Source: an uncultured Candidatus Saccharibacteria bacterium (GTDB lineage: Bacteria > Patescibacteriota > Saccharimonadia > Saccharimonadales > UBA4665). From it: 56,708 bases of DNA. The notes under the pieces were generated by a model that saw nothing but the letters and a program-made list of their open reading frames with translations, had not been told where the DNA came from and made no database searches. Of the stretch, positions 36,356-45,774 are shown one piece after another. Numbering within the stretch: position 1 is the first letter of the stretch; each line of letters begins with the position of its first letter. The DNA is taken from positions 1-56,708 of the forward strand of contig CAILQE010000002.1 in assembly GCA_903836325.1 (NCBI GenBank), given 5' to 3'. Position numbers and translations under genes: made by a program.

Positions 36356-36383
36356 AGTATACCCCATATTTCAATCAAGTCAA
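36356..36383 (-). promoter_or_regulatory. Promoter of ftsZ
   Basis: The minus strand reads TTGACT (36383-36378), a 16-bp spacer and TATACT (36361-36356). It is followed by a leader with an AAGGGG ribosome-binding site before ATG 36318. Confidence 0.75.
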
Positions 36384-36468
36384 AATTTATAAAACGGATG
36401 AAAACATTATTTATTTTCAAGAGTATTTAATTTATATTTTGAAATTTATATTAAATATGGCTGAACAA

Positions 36469-37689
36469 CTAGTTTTTAAGTTTTCCAAAAACAGATTTAA
36501 ATACATTTCGAGCACCTTCTATGGAGTAGTTACTGGAGTTCTGAGGTAATGCTGGCAACATTAAAAGATCTAGTATCATTAAGCCTATGACCGTATCGTA
36601 CGATGGATCCTCTACAGTGTCTACTAGTCCTCCGATGCCATGAACTCGGCCTATTCTCGTGGACAATTGAAGCTTTTCTTTTGCATATTGTACTATTCCG
36701 GGCAACTTCGCGCTTCCACCAGTTAAAACAACTCCTCCAGGCAACTTTCTGAACTTCTTGATCTTATGTAATTCTTTTTCTACTAGATCGAATAATTCAT
36801 CTACCCTGGATTCAATGATCATTCTCACATCATCAGATATAAAAGTTTCGCCAGATTTCTCAGTTTTAATAAGTCTAGAAACACCTTTATGTCCTTCTTT
36901 GAGGGTGCCGTATTTTAATTTAACTTCTTCTGCAGAGTCTAAATCAGTTTTTAGTCCAATAGCTAAATCATTAGTTATATGTTGTCCACCTATAGGAATG
37001 ACGGATACATACTGCACATCGCCATCTTCAAAGACGATTAGATTTGTTGTTCCCGATCCTATATCAAGAAGTATTGTACCTGCCTCTTTTTGTTGTCTAG
37101 TCATTACTGCTTCAGCAGATGCTAGAGATGAAACTGAATGATGAGATATTTCTATTCCAGCTTTTTCCAACGCTAAGTCCAGGCTCCGCATATTAGGAGA
37201 TGAAGCAGTAACGATGTGTGCTTCAACCTCTAATCTAATTCCATGCATGCTTACAGGGTCTTTGATATTTTTTTGACCGTCTAAACTATAATATTTAGCA
37301 AAGAACTGTACGATTTCACGATTCTGAGGAAGATTTACTATTGTCGCCGCATCATCTACCCTCATCCTGTCTTCTGAAGTTATTTCACGATTAGCGGCAC
37401 TGATAGCTATTACTCCTTGAGAATCTACACCTGTCACGTGTCCACCATTAACATTGATGGTAGCCGATCTTATTGGTACTCCGGCTATTCTCTCTGCCTC
37501 ATGAACGGCTTGTGAAATAGATTCAGCAACTTCATCTACATTTACTACTGCACCTCTTCTCATTCCATGATTAACAGAACTCCCATGTCCTATGATTGAT
37601 GGTTGGTTATTTTTAGGATCATGCATACCAACAACACATCTTACTTCAGATGTGCCTATATCTATGCCAACAAAATGCTGAGGCTTCAT
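36469..37689 (-). CDS. ftsA: Cell division protein FtsA
   Basis: 406 aa actin-like ATPase. Phosphate 1 motif VGIDIGTSEVR is at 8-18, the 1C SHS2-like insertion covers about 85-165, phosphate 2 LLDIGSGTTN is near 204 and the adenosine motif GGVVLTGGSAKLPG near 318. A C-terminal amphipathic helix (GARNVFKSVFGKLKN) anchors it to the membrane. FtsA tethers FtsZ. It lies 150 bp upstream of ftsZ. Confidence 0.95.
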   Translation of the reverse strand: MKPQHFVGIDIGTSEVRCVVGMHDPKNNQPSIIGHGSSVNHGMRRGAVVNVDEVAESISQAVHEAERIAGVPIRSATINVNGGHVTGVDSQGVIAISAANREITSEDRMRVDDAATIVNLPQNREIVQFFAKYYSLDGQKNIKDPVSMHGIRLEVEAHIVTASSPNMRSLDLALEKAGIEISHHSVSSLASAEAVMTRQQKEAGTILLDIGSGTTNLIVFEDGDVQYVSVIPIGGQHITNDLAIGLKTDLDSAEEVKLKYGTLKEGHKGVSRLIKTEKSGETFISDDVRMIIESRVDELFDLVEKELHKIKKFRKLPGGVVLTGGSAKLPGIVQYAKEKLQLSTRIGRVHGIGGLVDTVEDPSYDTVIGLMILDLLMLPALPQNSSNYSIEGARNVFKSVFGKLKN

Positions 37690-37743
37690 ATAAACAATAG
37701 TATAACGCTATAGCTTATCTATAGGCAAGATAAAACAATGCTC

Positions 37744-38496
37744 CTATTGGGTAAGGATTTCGTATCCGTCTTCTGTGATCAATATAGTGTGTTCAAAATG
37801 TGCAGACCAACTACCGTCTTGAGTTAGAATAGTCCATTTATCTTCCGCCAGTCTTACATTATAGTCTCCTAGCGTCACCATGGGCTCAATGGCTATAGTC
37901 ATTCCCTTGCTTAGCCATGGTCCTGTACCTTTTCTTCCATAATTAGGAATATTTGGATCTTCATGGAGGCTATGTCCCACTCCATGACCTACTAAATCTT
38001 GCACTATTCCATATTTATATTTATCTAATACATCTTGGATAGCATTTCCTATATCGCCCGTTCTAATTCCGTCATGAATAACATTTATTCCGGCCATAAG
38101 AGATTCTTTAGTTCGTTCCACTAATTGAATATGTTGGTTCTGTTTTGGTTTTCCGGCAATTACAGTTCTAGCTGCATCAGTTATCATTCCCTGATAAGTA
38201 ACTCCGAAATCCATACCAACTAAATCTCCCTCTTGAATAATTCGTTTCTTACTTGGAATTCCATGAACTATTTCATCGTTTAAAGAAACACAAAGCACGT
38301 CCGGAAAACCCTGATACCCTAAGAATGTTGGCTGACCACCAAGTTTTTTTAACTCTTTTGCAGCAATGTTGCTAAGATCCTTTGTGCTCATCCCTGGTTT
38401 TAATTCTTTTTCAAGAATATCAAGAACCTGAGCCAACATCTTGCCGGACTTTCTCATCAGATTGATTTCGTTTTGAGTTTTTACTTTAGTAAACAT
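37744..38496 (-). CDS. map: Methionine aminopeptidase, type I
   Basis: 250 aa. The substrate His is residue 78, and the five metal ligands are Asp96, Asp107, His171, Glu204 and Glu235, all in family context (GMDFGVTYQG, GHGVGHSLHEDP, IEPMV). It removes the initiator Met after deformylation by Def (encoded at 42174). It follows adk by 7 bp, matching the common adk-map pairing of the ribosomal-protein region, but without secY. Confidence 0.97.
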   Translation of the reverse strand: MFTKVKTQNEINLMRKSGKMLAQVLDILEKELKPGMSTKDLSNIAAKELKKLGGQPTFLGYQGFPDVLCVSLNDEIVHGIPSKKRIIQEGDLVGMDFGVTYQGMITDAARTVIAGKPKQNQHIQLVERTKESLMAGINVIHDGIRTGDIGNAIQDVLDKYKYGIVQDLVGHGVGHSLHEDPNIPNYGRKGTGPWLSKGMTIAIEPMVTLGDYNVRLAEDKWTILTQDGSWSAHFEHTILITEDGYEILTQ

Positions 38497-38503
38497 AATT
38501 TAA

Positions 38504-39034
38504 CTATACTAAATATTTGATAATATCGTTATGAATTTCTTCAGCACTTCTATTCGCATCAATATCTACTAGTGGTAACTTAGAATTTTTATATATTCTA
38601 ATTAGCGGTTTAGTCATCCGTTCAAACACTTCGAATCTTTTTTCGATAATTTCTTCTTTATCATCATCTCTTCCCCTGGTGATCAATCTATCCTTAACCA
38701 CTTCTTCCGATGCCTCCAGGTTAACTATTAGAGTTAAATGATAATTACCAGCTTCAACTTGAGAAACTAGCCATTCTGCTTGACCTACAGTTCTAGGGAA
38801 TCCATCTAATACAAATTCAGTTTCCTTACCATATTTTTCTATATTTTTTTTAACTATATCAATAGTTTCTGAATCTGAAATTAATTCGCCGGCTAACAAA
38901 CTTGGATTATTGGTGTCTTTTAAGGCTTCTCTGAATAACTTTCCGGTCGACACCCAATCGCATCCCAATTCTTTTGCAATTAATTGACCCTGCGTACTCT
39001 TTCCGGACCCTGCAATTCCAATAAATATAATCAC
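38504..39034 (-). CDS. adk: Adenylate kinase, short form
   Basis: 176 aa; bacterial Adk is usually about 214. The P-loop is GIAGSGKST at 6-14, the NMP-binding part has STGKLFREAL, and FVLDGFPRTVGQAEWL is the diagnostic block near residue 75. The LID domain is reduced to a short loop (TRGRDDDKEEIIEKRFEVF), with no zinc cysteines. It interconverts ATP, AMP and ADP. Its ATG shares a base with the preceding gene's stop, so it is coupled to the YqeY gene. A UMP/CMP kinase-like specificity is possible. Confidence 0.88.
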   Translation of the reverse strand: MIIFIGIAGSGKSTQGQLIAKELGCDWVSTGKLFREALKDTNNPSLLAGELISDSETIDIVKKNIEKYGKETEFVLDGFPRTVGQAEWLVSQVEAGNYHLTLIVNLEASEEVVKDRLITRGRDDDKEEIIEKRFEVFERMTKPLIRIYKNSKLPLVDIDANRSAEEIHNDIIKYLV

Positions 39035-39474
39035 TAACCTATTTTTTCCTTCACTAATTTAGCTATATCACCGCCATCGGCAGCACCTTGAGTTTTAGCC
39101 CTAACCATTCCTATGATTTGTCCCATATTTGAACCCTGATTTTCTGAGACTATTTGATCTACCACCTTAGACAGTTCATCTAAACTCATCTTAGCAGGAA
39201 GATATTTATCTATAATTTTCTTTTCAGACAATTCTTTATCGGCTCTATCTTGATTACCGCCCTGTACGTATAAATCAGCGCTTTCTTGTCTTTTTTTAGA
39301 TTCTTTAGAGAAAACAGAAATAATTTCCTGATTGTCTAATTCTTGATCTCTCTTGCTATTAGCGACTTTGTAATAAAGTAATGCGGATTTAAGCCCTCTA
39401 AGGACTTCTGTTGTTTCCGAGTCACGAGCTAACATAGCAGTCTTTATGTCCTGCTCTAGCTGCTTCTCGATCAT
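39034..39474 (-). CDS. GatB/YqeY domain protein
   Basis: 146 aa. The whole protein matches the YqeY family: an N-terminal helical bundle (LKSALLYYKVANSKRDQELDNQEI) and a C-terminal tail resembling the tRNA-binding end of GatB (MGQIIGMVRAKTQGAADGGDIAKLV). The exact role is unknown; it has been linked to tRNA amidotransferase-like tRNA binding. It follows rpsU by 4 bp; rpsU-yqeY is a widely conserved gene pair, which supports the assignment. Confidence 0.9.
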   Translation of the reverse strand: MIEKQLEQDIKTAMLARDSETTEVLRGLKSALLYYKVANSKRDQELDNQEIISVFSKESKKRQESADLYVQGGNQDRADKELSEKKIIDKYLPAKMSLDELSKVVDQIVSENQGSNMGQIIGMVRAKTQGAADGGDIAKLVKEKIG

Positions 39475-39478
39475 AATC

Positions 39479-39703
39479 TTATTTTATTCCTGGTTTAGCT
39501 GTTCTAGCTTTAGGAAATTTAACTAAAGCACGTTCTTTTCGAGATATTGCCTTTTTTCTTCTTTCGTTTCTAGATATTGGCTTCTCAAAATACTGTCTTT
39601 CTTTAAGTAAGGTTAATACACCAGACTGTTGTACTTTACGATTAAATCTTCGAAGTAAATTCTCTACAGATTCTTTGTTGTCTTTTCTTGTTACTTTGAT
39701 CAT
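39479..39703 (-). CDS. rpsU: 30S ribosomal protein bS21
   Basis: 74 aa and highly basic. The pattern VENLLRRFNRKVQQSGVL followed by REKPISRNERRKKAISR-like repeats is typical of bS21. It sits near the anti-Shine-Dalgarno region of 16S rRNA and influences initiation. It is followed by yqeY on the same strand with a 4-bp gap. Confidence 0.93.
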   Translation of the reverse strand: MIKVTRKDNKESVENLLRRFNRKVQQSGVLTLLKERQYFEKPISRNERRKKAISRKERALVKFPKARTAKPGIK

Positions 39704-39748
39704 CGGTATAAATTATACTTTACAGGGGTAATTAAATCAATAGTTAAT

Positions 39749-40036
39749 TTAACCTGTAACTCTTTTCTGATTAGTTTTCTGTGACTTCAAAACAATACTC
39801 TGTAATTCTTTAAATATAACGAAGTGCTTATTAGTAGAATAGACTTTAGTGTTACCCTGTTTTTCAGAAACTAAGAATCCAACCTTCTCTAATTTCTTAA
39901 GTTCACGCTGAATATTTCCAGCATCTTCCTTAATTAATTTAGCAAGGCCTCTTACATGAGTCTTGAAATCTGGGTATTTTGCGTAAATTACTATTATTTT
40001 TCTTCTTACGCGTGAAGTTATAAACGTATCTAACAT
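39749..40036 (-). CDS. Small winged helix-turn-helix protein
   Basis: 95 aa. Predicted helices at about 5-20, 28-38 and 42-58 followed by a beta wing (GFLVSEKQGNTKVYSTNK) give an ArsR/MarR-like winged HTH (LAKLIKEDAGNIQRELKKLEKVG). No metal-binding cysteines or effector domain are seen. It is divergent from priA. Likely a DNA-binding regulator or structural DNA binder; the target is unknown. Confidence 0.7.
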   Translation of the reverse strand: MLDTFITSRVRRKIIVIYAKYPDFKTHVRGLAKLIKEDAGNIQRELKKLEKVGFLVSEKQGNTKVYSTNKHFVIFKELQSIVLKSQKTNQKRVTG

Positions 40037-40170
40037 AAGCCTCCATTGTCATTAGAACAACATAATTTGTAGTATATATTGTTGTTTTTTAATAATCAAC
40101 TACTATTTGAATCTTATCATAAAAATAAATAAATAATCTATAAAATAGAAGTGTATGAGAAAATAGCATT

Positions 40171-42105
40171 ATGTTCTATTACGACGTCTGGGTAAGAAGT
40201 GGGAAGTATAAAGGTGATAAACCTCTAACTTATTCTTCTGATGTGAAAATAATGAACGGAAGCATAGTTCAAGTTGAGCTGCAAAAAGAAATTGTTAATG
40301 GTTTTGTGTCAGGTTCTACAACGAAACCTAGATTTAATATTAAAAATATTACAAATATATTCGAACTATCTCCCATACCTGAGAATTATTTGAAATTAAT
40401 GGAATGGTTAGTAGAGTTTTATCCATCAAGCATCGGAGAAGCTACTCGACAGATTCTGCCCCTAAAATTCCCTGTCAAAATTAAAATTGAAGATGCCTCG
40501 TCTGAATACAAGCTACCCGATCCTCTGCCAACACTTACGAATGATCAAAGAAAAGCACTAAAAGATATCCATCAACCAGATACTTACCTTCTTCACGGAA
40601 GGACTGGAAGTGGAAAGACACGAGTATACATAGAATTAATTAGAGAAACCTTTGAAGAAAACAAATCTTGCATAGTTCTAACTCCTGAAATCAGCTTAAC
40701 CTCTCAACTCTACAAAAATTTATTTAGTCAGTTTGGAGATAAAGTAGTCTTGCTTCATTCTAGACAAAGTCCGTCAGAGAGAATTAAGGCATGGTTAAAA
40801 ATCTTAAATTCTGACAGCCCTCTAGCGGTAATAGGTCCTCGTTCTGCCCTGTTCTCGCCGCTTAGGAGCCTAGGTTTAATAGTCGTCGATGAATCTCACG
40901 AAAATAGCTACAAACAAGATCAAATGCCTCATTACGTAGCTACAAGAGTAGCTTCTTATCTAAGTTCGATTAGCAAATCAAAATTAGTAATAGGAAGTGC
41001 AACTCCACTTATAGCGGACTACTTTTTGGCTAAAGAGAAAAATAAAAAAATCATTGAGATGAATACTACTGCAATCAAGACCGATGATGTAAGTAAAAAT
41101 GTTAGTGTTGTAGATCTTAAAGATAAGAGTCTTTTTACTAAATCTGAAGTATTATCTGATGAACTTATTGATTCCATTAGAGAATCCCTGTCAAAAAACG
41201 AACAAGCTCTCCTGTATCTCAACAGAAGAGGCACTGCCAAAATAGTAATCTGTAATGAATGTGGATGGGAAGCTTTATGTGATCACTGCAATCTTCCAAT
41301 GACTTATCACGGAGACACACATCAACTAATTTGTCATACATGCGGTAAAAGAATAAGTAAAATACCTAACACCTGCCCTGAATGCAAGAAAGAATCACTT
41401 AGTTTCAGCTCAATTGGCACAAAAGCAGTAGTCGACGATGTTAAGCGAATATTTAAAGGGGCAAATATTCAGAGATTTGATACAGATAATCTTAAATCCG
41501 AAAGTATAGAAAACCATCTGGAAAGCATAAGATCGGGCAAAATAGATATAATCATCGGAACTCAGCTGCTAGCAAAAGGTTTTGACCTGCCGAAACTCTC
41601 AACATTAGGAGTAATTCAGGCAGATACAAGCTTATATCTTCCAGATTTTAGTAGCGAAGAGCGTACTTTTCAATTAATTAGTCAAGTATTAGGACGAATT
41701 AACAGAGGTCATGTTTCAGGTAAAGCCTTTATTCAGACATACAATCCAGAAGATAAAATATTTAAATATGCAATCAATCACGATTACGAATCGTTCTATA
41801 CAAAAGAACTCAACAACAGAAAAAAATTTAAATTGCCACCCTACTATCACCTATTAAAGCTATCTGTAATGAGAAAGAGTCCAGAAAGTTCTGAAAATGC
41901 AGCTGAAACTCTCAAAAAATCACTTAAAGAGTCCTTCAAAGGAATAATAATTGAAGGTCCTGCTCCTTCCTTCCACGAAAAGCATGGAAATTATTATGAA
42001 TGGATTTTAGTTGTAAAAAGCACAAGCAGAAATAGCCTCATCTCTGTAATTAAGTCACTGCCGTCCGGCTGGCACCATGACATTGATCCGCTTAATTTGT
42101 TGTAA
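40171..42105 (+). CDS. priA: Primosomal replication restart helicase PriA
   Basis: 644 aa. The N-terminal 3'-DNA-end binding domain covers 1-100, Walker A is GRTGSGKT at 143-150, Walker B is VVDESHE near 238, and an eight-Cys zinc module lies at about 363-412 (CNECGW, CDHC, CHTC, CPEC). Helicase motifs follow (IGTQLLAKGFD, QVLGRINR). It reloads the replisome at collapsed forks. A -10 candidate (TATAAA near 40138) precedes it. It is divergent from the winged HTH gene. Confidence 0.95.
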   Translation: MFYYDVWVRSGKYKGDKPLTYSSDVKIMNGSIVQVELQKEIVNGFVSGSTTKPRFNIKNITNIFELSPIPENYLKLMEWLVEFYPSSIGEATRQILPLKFPVKIKIEDASSEYKLPDPLPTLTNDQRKALKDIHQPDTYLLHGRTGSGKTRVYIELIRETFEENKSCIVLTPEISLTSQLYKNLFSQFGDKVVLLHSRQSPSERIKAWLKILNSDSPLAVIGPRSALFSPLRSLGLIVVDESHENSYKQDQMPHYVATRVASYLSSISKSKLVIGSATPLIADYFLAKEKNKKIIEMNTTAIKTDDVSKNVSVVDLKDKSLFTKSEVLSDELIDSIRESLSKNEQALLYLNRRGTAKIVICNECGWEALCDHCNLPMTYHGDTHQLICHTCGKRISKIPNTCPECKKESLSFSSIGTKAVVDDVKRIFKGANIQRFDTDNLKSESIENHLESIRSGKIDIIIGTQLLAKGFDLPKLSTLGVIQADTSLYLPDFSSEERTFQLISQVLGRINRGHVSGKAFIQTYNPEDKIFKYAINHDYESFYTKELNNRKKFKLPPYYHLLKLSVMRKSPESSENAAETLKKSLKESFKGIIIEGPAPSFHEKHGNYYEWILVVKSTSRNSLISVIKSLPSGWHHDIDPLNLL

Positions 42106-42134
42106 ATATATTAACAAAGATTTGAATAATCTTT

Positions 42135-42163
42135 TTAACATAATGTATGTTTTGTTTTATACT
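42135..42163 (+). promoter_or_regulatory. Promoter of def-fmt
   Basis: TTAACA at 42135-42140, a 17-bp spacer and TATACT at 42158-42163. The def ATG is at 42174, so the leader would be only about 4 nt. Confidence 0.75.
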
Positions 42164-42173
42164 GTAATTAATA

Positions 42174-42743
42174 ATGAACAACAAATTAATAACTCTTCCA
42201 AATCCATCTCTTCGCAAAGTTTCTGCTGATGTTAAGGAAATTAACGATAAGATACTAGGTATTATTAAAGATATGGAAGAATCTACTCTTGATTGGGATC
42301 AGAGCCGAGAACATGAAGTCGGAGTAGCCCTAGCCGCAGTTCAAATTAACAAATTATATAGAATAGTGATTCTAAGAGATGACCACGAAGATAAATACAG
42401 TGCAACTTTTACAATATTCATCAATCCAGAGATAGAAAAATCTTTCGGTGACATAGTTATGGATTACGAAGGCTGTTTAAGTATTCCAGATATTTATGGA
42501 AAAGTTCCCAGATACAACAAGGTTAAAGTTAAAGCACTGGATACTAATCTTAATAAAATTGAATTAACGGCTAGCGGATTCCTTGCTAGAGTATTTCAGC
42601 ACGAAATCGATCATACAAATGGAATAGTTTTTATAGATCATATTAAAGATAATCCTGACGCATTTTACATCCTAGATACTAGCGGTAAATTAATTAAACA
42701 AGATTATGAACAAATCAAAAAAAATACTACTCTTTGGCAATGA
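42174..42743 (+). CDS. def: Peptide deformylase
   Basis: 189 aa. The three family motifs are present: GVALAAVQ at 50-57 (the first Gly of GxGLAAxQ altered to GVALAA), EGCLSIP with metal ligand Cys101, and QHEIDH with His143, Glu144 and His147. It removes the formyl group from nascent N-terminal fMet. It overlaps fmt by 38 bp; the two enzymes act at opposite ends of the formylation cycle. It has a near-leaderless start. Confidence 0.95.
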   Translation: MNNKLITLPNPSLRKVSADVKEINDKILGIIKDMEESTLDWDQSREHEVGVALAAVQINKLYRIVILRDDHEDKYSATFTIFINPEIEKSFGDIVMDYEGCLSIPDIYGKVPRYNKVKVKALDTNLNKIELTASGFLARVFQHEIDHTNGIVFIDHIKDNPDAFYILDTSGKLIKQDYEQIKKNTTLWQ

Positions 42744-43617
42744 AAGAATAGCTACCTCGGTAGAAACTAAAGCTCCTATTTTTAGATATTTAATGCAAAA
42801 CTACAATGTAGTAGGATTAGTAGTTTCTGAAAAGAAGAACATGGATTCTCTTGAAGTAGTTAAGTTAGCAAAAGAAAATAATATAGAAGTATATAATTTT
42901 ACTAAATTGAAAGATTCGATTGAGGATATTCGGAAATTAGAAGCAGATATAGCGGTACTTATTGCGTATGGAAAAATAATACCTCAATCAATTATAGATA
43001 TATTTCCAATGGGGATACTTAATATACACCCATCGTTGCTCCCGATGCACAGAGGCCCTACTCCGCTTGAGAGCGTTATTCTGGGCAATGAAACTAAGAC
43101 AGGCGTAAGTTTAATGCATTTAAGTAGCGGAATGGATTCAGGGCCTGTATACGCTCAAAAGACGATTAATCTTAATCAAAAAGAAACTAAACAAGAATTA
43201 GCTAATATATTAGATGAATTAGGTTATAGTATTTTTAAAGAAGATTTTGAAGATATTCTTTCTGGAAAAATAACTCCTGTTGAACAAAAAGATGAACTAG
43301 CTACATATGATCAATTGATCAACAAAACGAATAGCAATATAGACTGGAACGAATCATCTCTACAAATAATTAATAAAATTAGAGCTTATGAGGGATGGCC
43401 AGGAACAAAAACTATACTTGGTAAATTAAACGTTAATATAGTATCAGCTGACATTTCAAACTATAAAGGTAATCCAGGAGAATTCCTTATAGAGAACGGT
43501 CGATTGTATATCTATACTCTGGATTCAAGTTTAGAAATAAAAACAATTCAACCTGAAGGCCGAAAAATTATGACAGCAAGAGACTTCTTATTGGGCTATT
43601 CAAATAAGATTAATTAG
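42706..43617 (+). CDS. fmt: Methionyl-tRNA formyltransferase
   Basis: 303 aa. The N-terminal formyltransferase domain contains the conserved GILNIHPSLLPMHRGPTPLES block (catalytic Asn/His) near residue 105 and a downstream Asp (MDSGPVYAQ). The C-terminal OB-fold domain begins near 205 (INKTNSNIDW). It formylates Met-tRNA-fMet. The start lies inside def (38-bp overlap) without a strong ribosome-binding site, suggesting translational coupling. Confidence 0.92.
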   Translation: MNKSKKILLFGNERIATSVETKAPIFRYLMQNYNVVGLVVSEKKNMDSLEVVKLAKENNIEVYNFTKLKDSIEDIRKLEADIAVLIAYGKIIPQSIIDIFPMGILNIHPSLLPMHRGPTPLESVILGNETKTGVSLMHLSSGMDSGPVYAQKTINLNQKETKQELANILDELGYSIFKEDFEDILSGKITPVEQKDELATYDQLINKTNSNIDWNESSLQIINKIRAYEGWPGTKTILGKLNVNIVSADISNYKGNPGEFLIENGRLYIYTLDSSLEIKTIQPEGRKIMTARDFLLGYSNKIN

Positions 43618-43936
43618 AAGGTTGATCTGTTGATGCACTTAAAATCTTAGCAGAATCTCCTGCAACTTCTTTTTTAAGCTTATCGAATTCTTCTTGAACT
43701 ACATCTTTATAGTTAGGGAAATTGGTTTGGAGCCAATTATACGCACCTTTATCATCTTTAGATTGAAAGAACTGTTCAAATTCATCGAATTGGCTTTCAT
43801 TCATTTGCTCCGCCAGTCTCATTCCAACCCTAAGTTCGAGAGTTTCATATATGTGGTTTAGTAGAGCCGCTCTTTCTTCTTGAGGCAAATCGCCTAGTCC
43901 TACTTCTTTTAGTAAATTGTCGTTAATCTGTATCAT
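43610..43936 (-). CDS. Small acidic helical protein (DUF5663-like)
   Basis: 108 aa. It has a pattern of a short N-terminal beta/turn (MIQINDNLLKEVGLGDLP) and long acidic helices (AALLNHIYETLELRVGMRLAEQM; ESQFDEFEQFF), then YNWLQTNFPNYKDVVQEE. This resembles the DUF5663 proteins common in CPR genomes; I am moderately sure of that name. No function is known. Its 3' end overlaps fmt by 8 bp on the opposite strand. It lies 27 bp downstream of infB on the same strand. Confidence 0.72.
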   Translation of the reverse strand: MIQINDNLLKEVGLGDLPQEERAALLNHIYETLELRVGMRLAEQMNESQFDEFEQFFQSKDDKGAYNWLQTNFPNYKDVVQEEFDKLKKEVAGDSAKILSASTDQPSN

Positions 43937-43963
43937 ACAATTCCTTTTTATAGATTATAACAT

Positions 43964-45733
43964 TTATAGTTTTCTTTGCACCAATTCTCTGCTAAAGAAT
44001 TCTAATTTATCTCCTTCGACTAAGTCTATCTTAGATTTAGTCTTAAGATCTATTCCACACATTTCACCTGCATTAACTTCCTTAACGTCATTATTGCTTC
44101 TCTTTAGGTTGTGCAGTATAGCTTCTGCGAGTACTTTTTTATCTCTAATTACTCGAACCAAGCTTGGTAGAACTACTTTTCCTGTTGTTACTTCACCACC
44201 ACAAATAACTTGTGTCTTTGTGGTATTAAATATACCTTTTATGGTTAATTTTCCGATTTCTTTTTCTACTACTTCTGGAGTTAACAGATCACTCAATTCT
44301 TTCTTAGCGTCATCAAGCATTTCATATATGATATCGAATAGTCGAATATTTATCTTGTCTCTTGATGCTTGCTGGATAACGGAACGAGGAGACGAAACAT
44401 TGAAACCATAAATAATAGCATTTGAACTATGTGCTAAATGGAGATCATTCTCATTAATCTGTCCGATTCCTGATCCTACGAATCTAATAGCTACTTCGTC
44501 TGTATCTAAGGATTTAAGGCTATCCATTACAGATATAAGCGAACCTTGAACATCTGCTTTAATAATCACATTAAGTTCGCTAAGTTTATTGTTTCTGTTA
44601 ATTAATCTAATTAAATCGCTGCTACTTATATCCATTCTGGAGTCTGATGAGCTTTTATTTTGAAGAGATTTTTCTGCCATATTTTTAGCTTCTTTTTCAT
44701 CTTTACAAAAGTTAAATTCATCTCCAAATTCTGGAAGAGTTTTGAATCCAGAAATAATAACTGGAGTAGAAGGACCTGCTTCCTTAAGCGGTCTCCCTTC
44801 ACTATCTTCAAGATTTCGAATTTTTGCGTAACTAGATCCAGCACAAATATAATCACCTTTTCTAATTACACCTCCCTCTACTAAAGCTCTGGCTATTGAA
44901 CCCCTTCCGGTTTCAACATGTGATTCGATAACTAATCCATATGCAGGAACATCATAATCGGCTTTTAGATCTTCAATATCAGTTACTAAGAAGACTAGGT
45001 CTAGTAGTTCTGGTATACCTTTTTTAGTTTTTGCAGACACTTCCTGAATTACTGTATCTCCGCCCCATTCTTCGATCATTAAGCCGTGTTCAGACAATTG
45101 CTGCTTAATTCTATTTGAATCAGCCCCTTCTTTATCGATCTTATTAATAGCAACGATTATTTTAACTCCTGCTTTTTTTGCATAACGAATAGCTTCTATA
45201 GTCTGTGGTTTTACTCCATCATCAGCAGCTACAACAATTATCGCGATATCAGTTAATGCTGCTCCGTGCTGCCTAATAGCAGCGAAAGCTTCATGTCCTG
45301 GAGTATCTAAAAATGTTATCAATCTATCATTGTGCTTAATTTGATAAGCGCTAATATGCTGAGTAATTCCACCAGCTTCTTTTTTTGCTACGTCTGTTGA
45401 CCTAATTGCGTCTAGCAAAGAGGTTTTACCGTGGTCTACGTGCCCCATAACGGCAACAACTGGTGGTCTAGGCTTAGCCTTACCAGTAAGTTCGTGAGAT
45501 GAAATCTTTATGATCTCGTCTTCGTTTTCAGCACTTCTTAATAACTCTACGTCTAAACCTAGTTCTTCAACAATTATTTGAGCTGTTTCAAAGTCGATCT
45601 TTTCATTAACGGTGGCCATAATACCGTTTTTCATCAATTCTGTAATTAGTCCTGTTACAGGTATAGAAAGCTTTTCGGCCAAGCTGCCTACAGTAATCAT
45701 CCCGTCTATTTGAATCTTGGTTTTTGACGCCAT
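43964..45733 (-). CDS. infB: Translation initiation factor IF-2 (short form)
   Basis: 589 aa; E. coli IF-2 is 890. There is a single IF2_N subdomain at about 1-60 (TVGSLAEKLSIPVTGLITELMK), then the G domain with GHVDHGKT, DTPGHEAF and NKIDKEGA, followed by the beta-barrel, the IF-2 core domain and the C-terminal C1/C2 initiator-tRNA domains. The long N-terminal extension of larger IF-2 is absent. It places fMet-tRNA on the 30S subunit. It lies 41 bp after rpsA. Confidence 0.96.
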   Translation of the reverse strand: MASKTKIQIDGMITVGSLAEKLSIPVTGLITELMKNGIMATVNEKIDFETAQIIVEELGLDVELLRSAENEDEIIKISSHELTGKAKPRPPVVAVMGHVDHGKTSLLDAIRSTDVAKKEAGGITQHISAYQIKHNDRLITFLDTPGHEAFAAIRQHGAALTDIAIIVVAADDGVKPQTIEAIRYAKKAGVKIIVAINKIDKEGADSNRIKQQLSEHGLMIEEWGGDTVIQEVSAKTKKGIPELLDLVFLVTDIEDLKADYDVPAYGLVIESHVETGRGSIARALVEGGVIRKGDYICAGSSYAKIRNLEDSEGRPLKEAGPSTPVIISGFKTLPEFGDEFNFCKDEKEAKNMAEKSLQNKSSSDSRMDISSSDLIRLINRNNKLSELNVIIKADVQGSLISVMDSLKSLDTDEVAIRFVGSGIGQINENDLHLAHSSNAIIYGFNVSSPRSVIQQASRDKINIRLFDIIYEMLDDAKKELSDLLTPEVVEKEIGKLTIKGIFNTTKTQVICGGEVTTGKVVLPSLVRVIRDKKVLAEAILHNLKRSNNDVKEVNAGEMCGIDLKTKSKIDLVEGDKLEFFSRELVQRKL

Positions 45734-45774
45734 AGTAGCTCCTTCTGGCCGAAAGGCCTTTTTAGATATTCATC

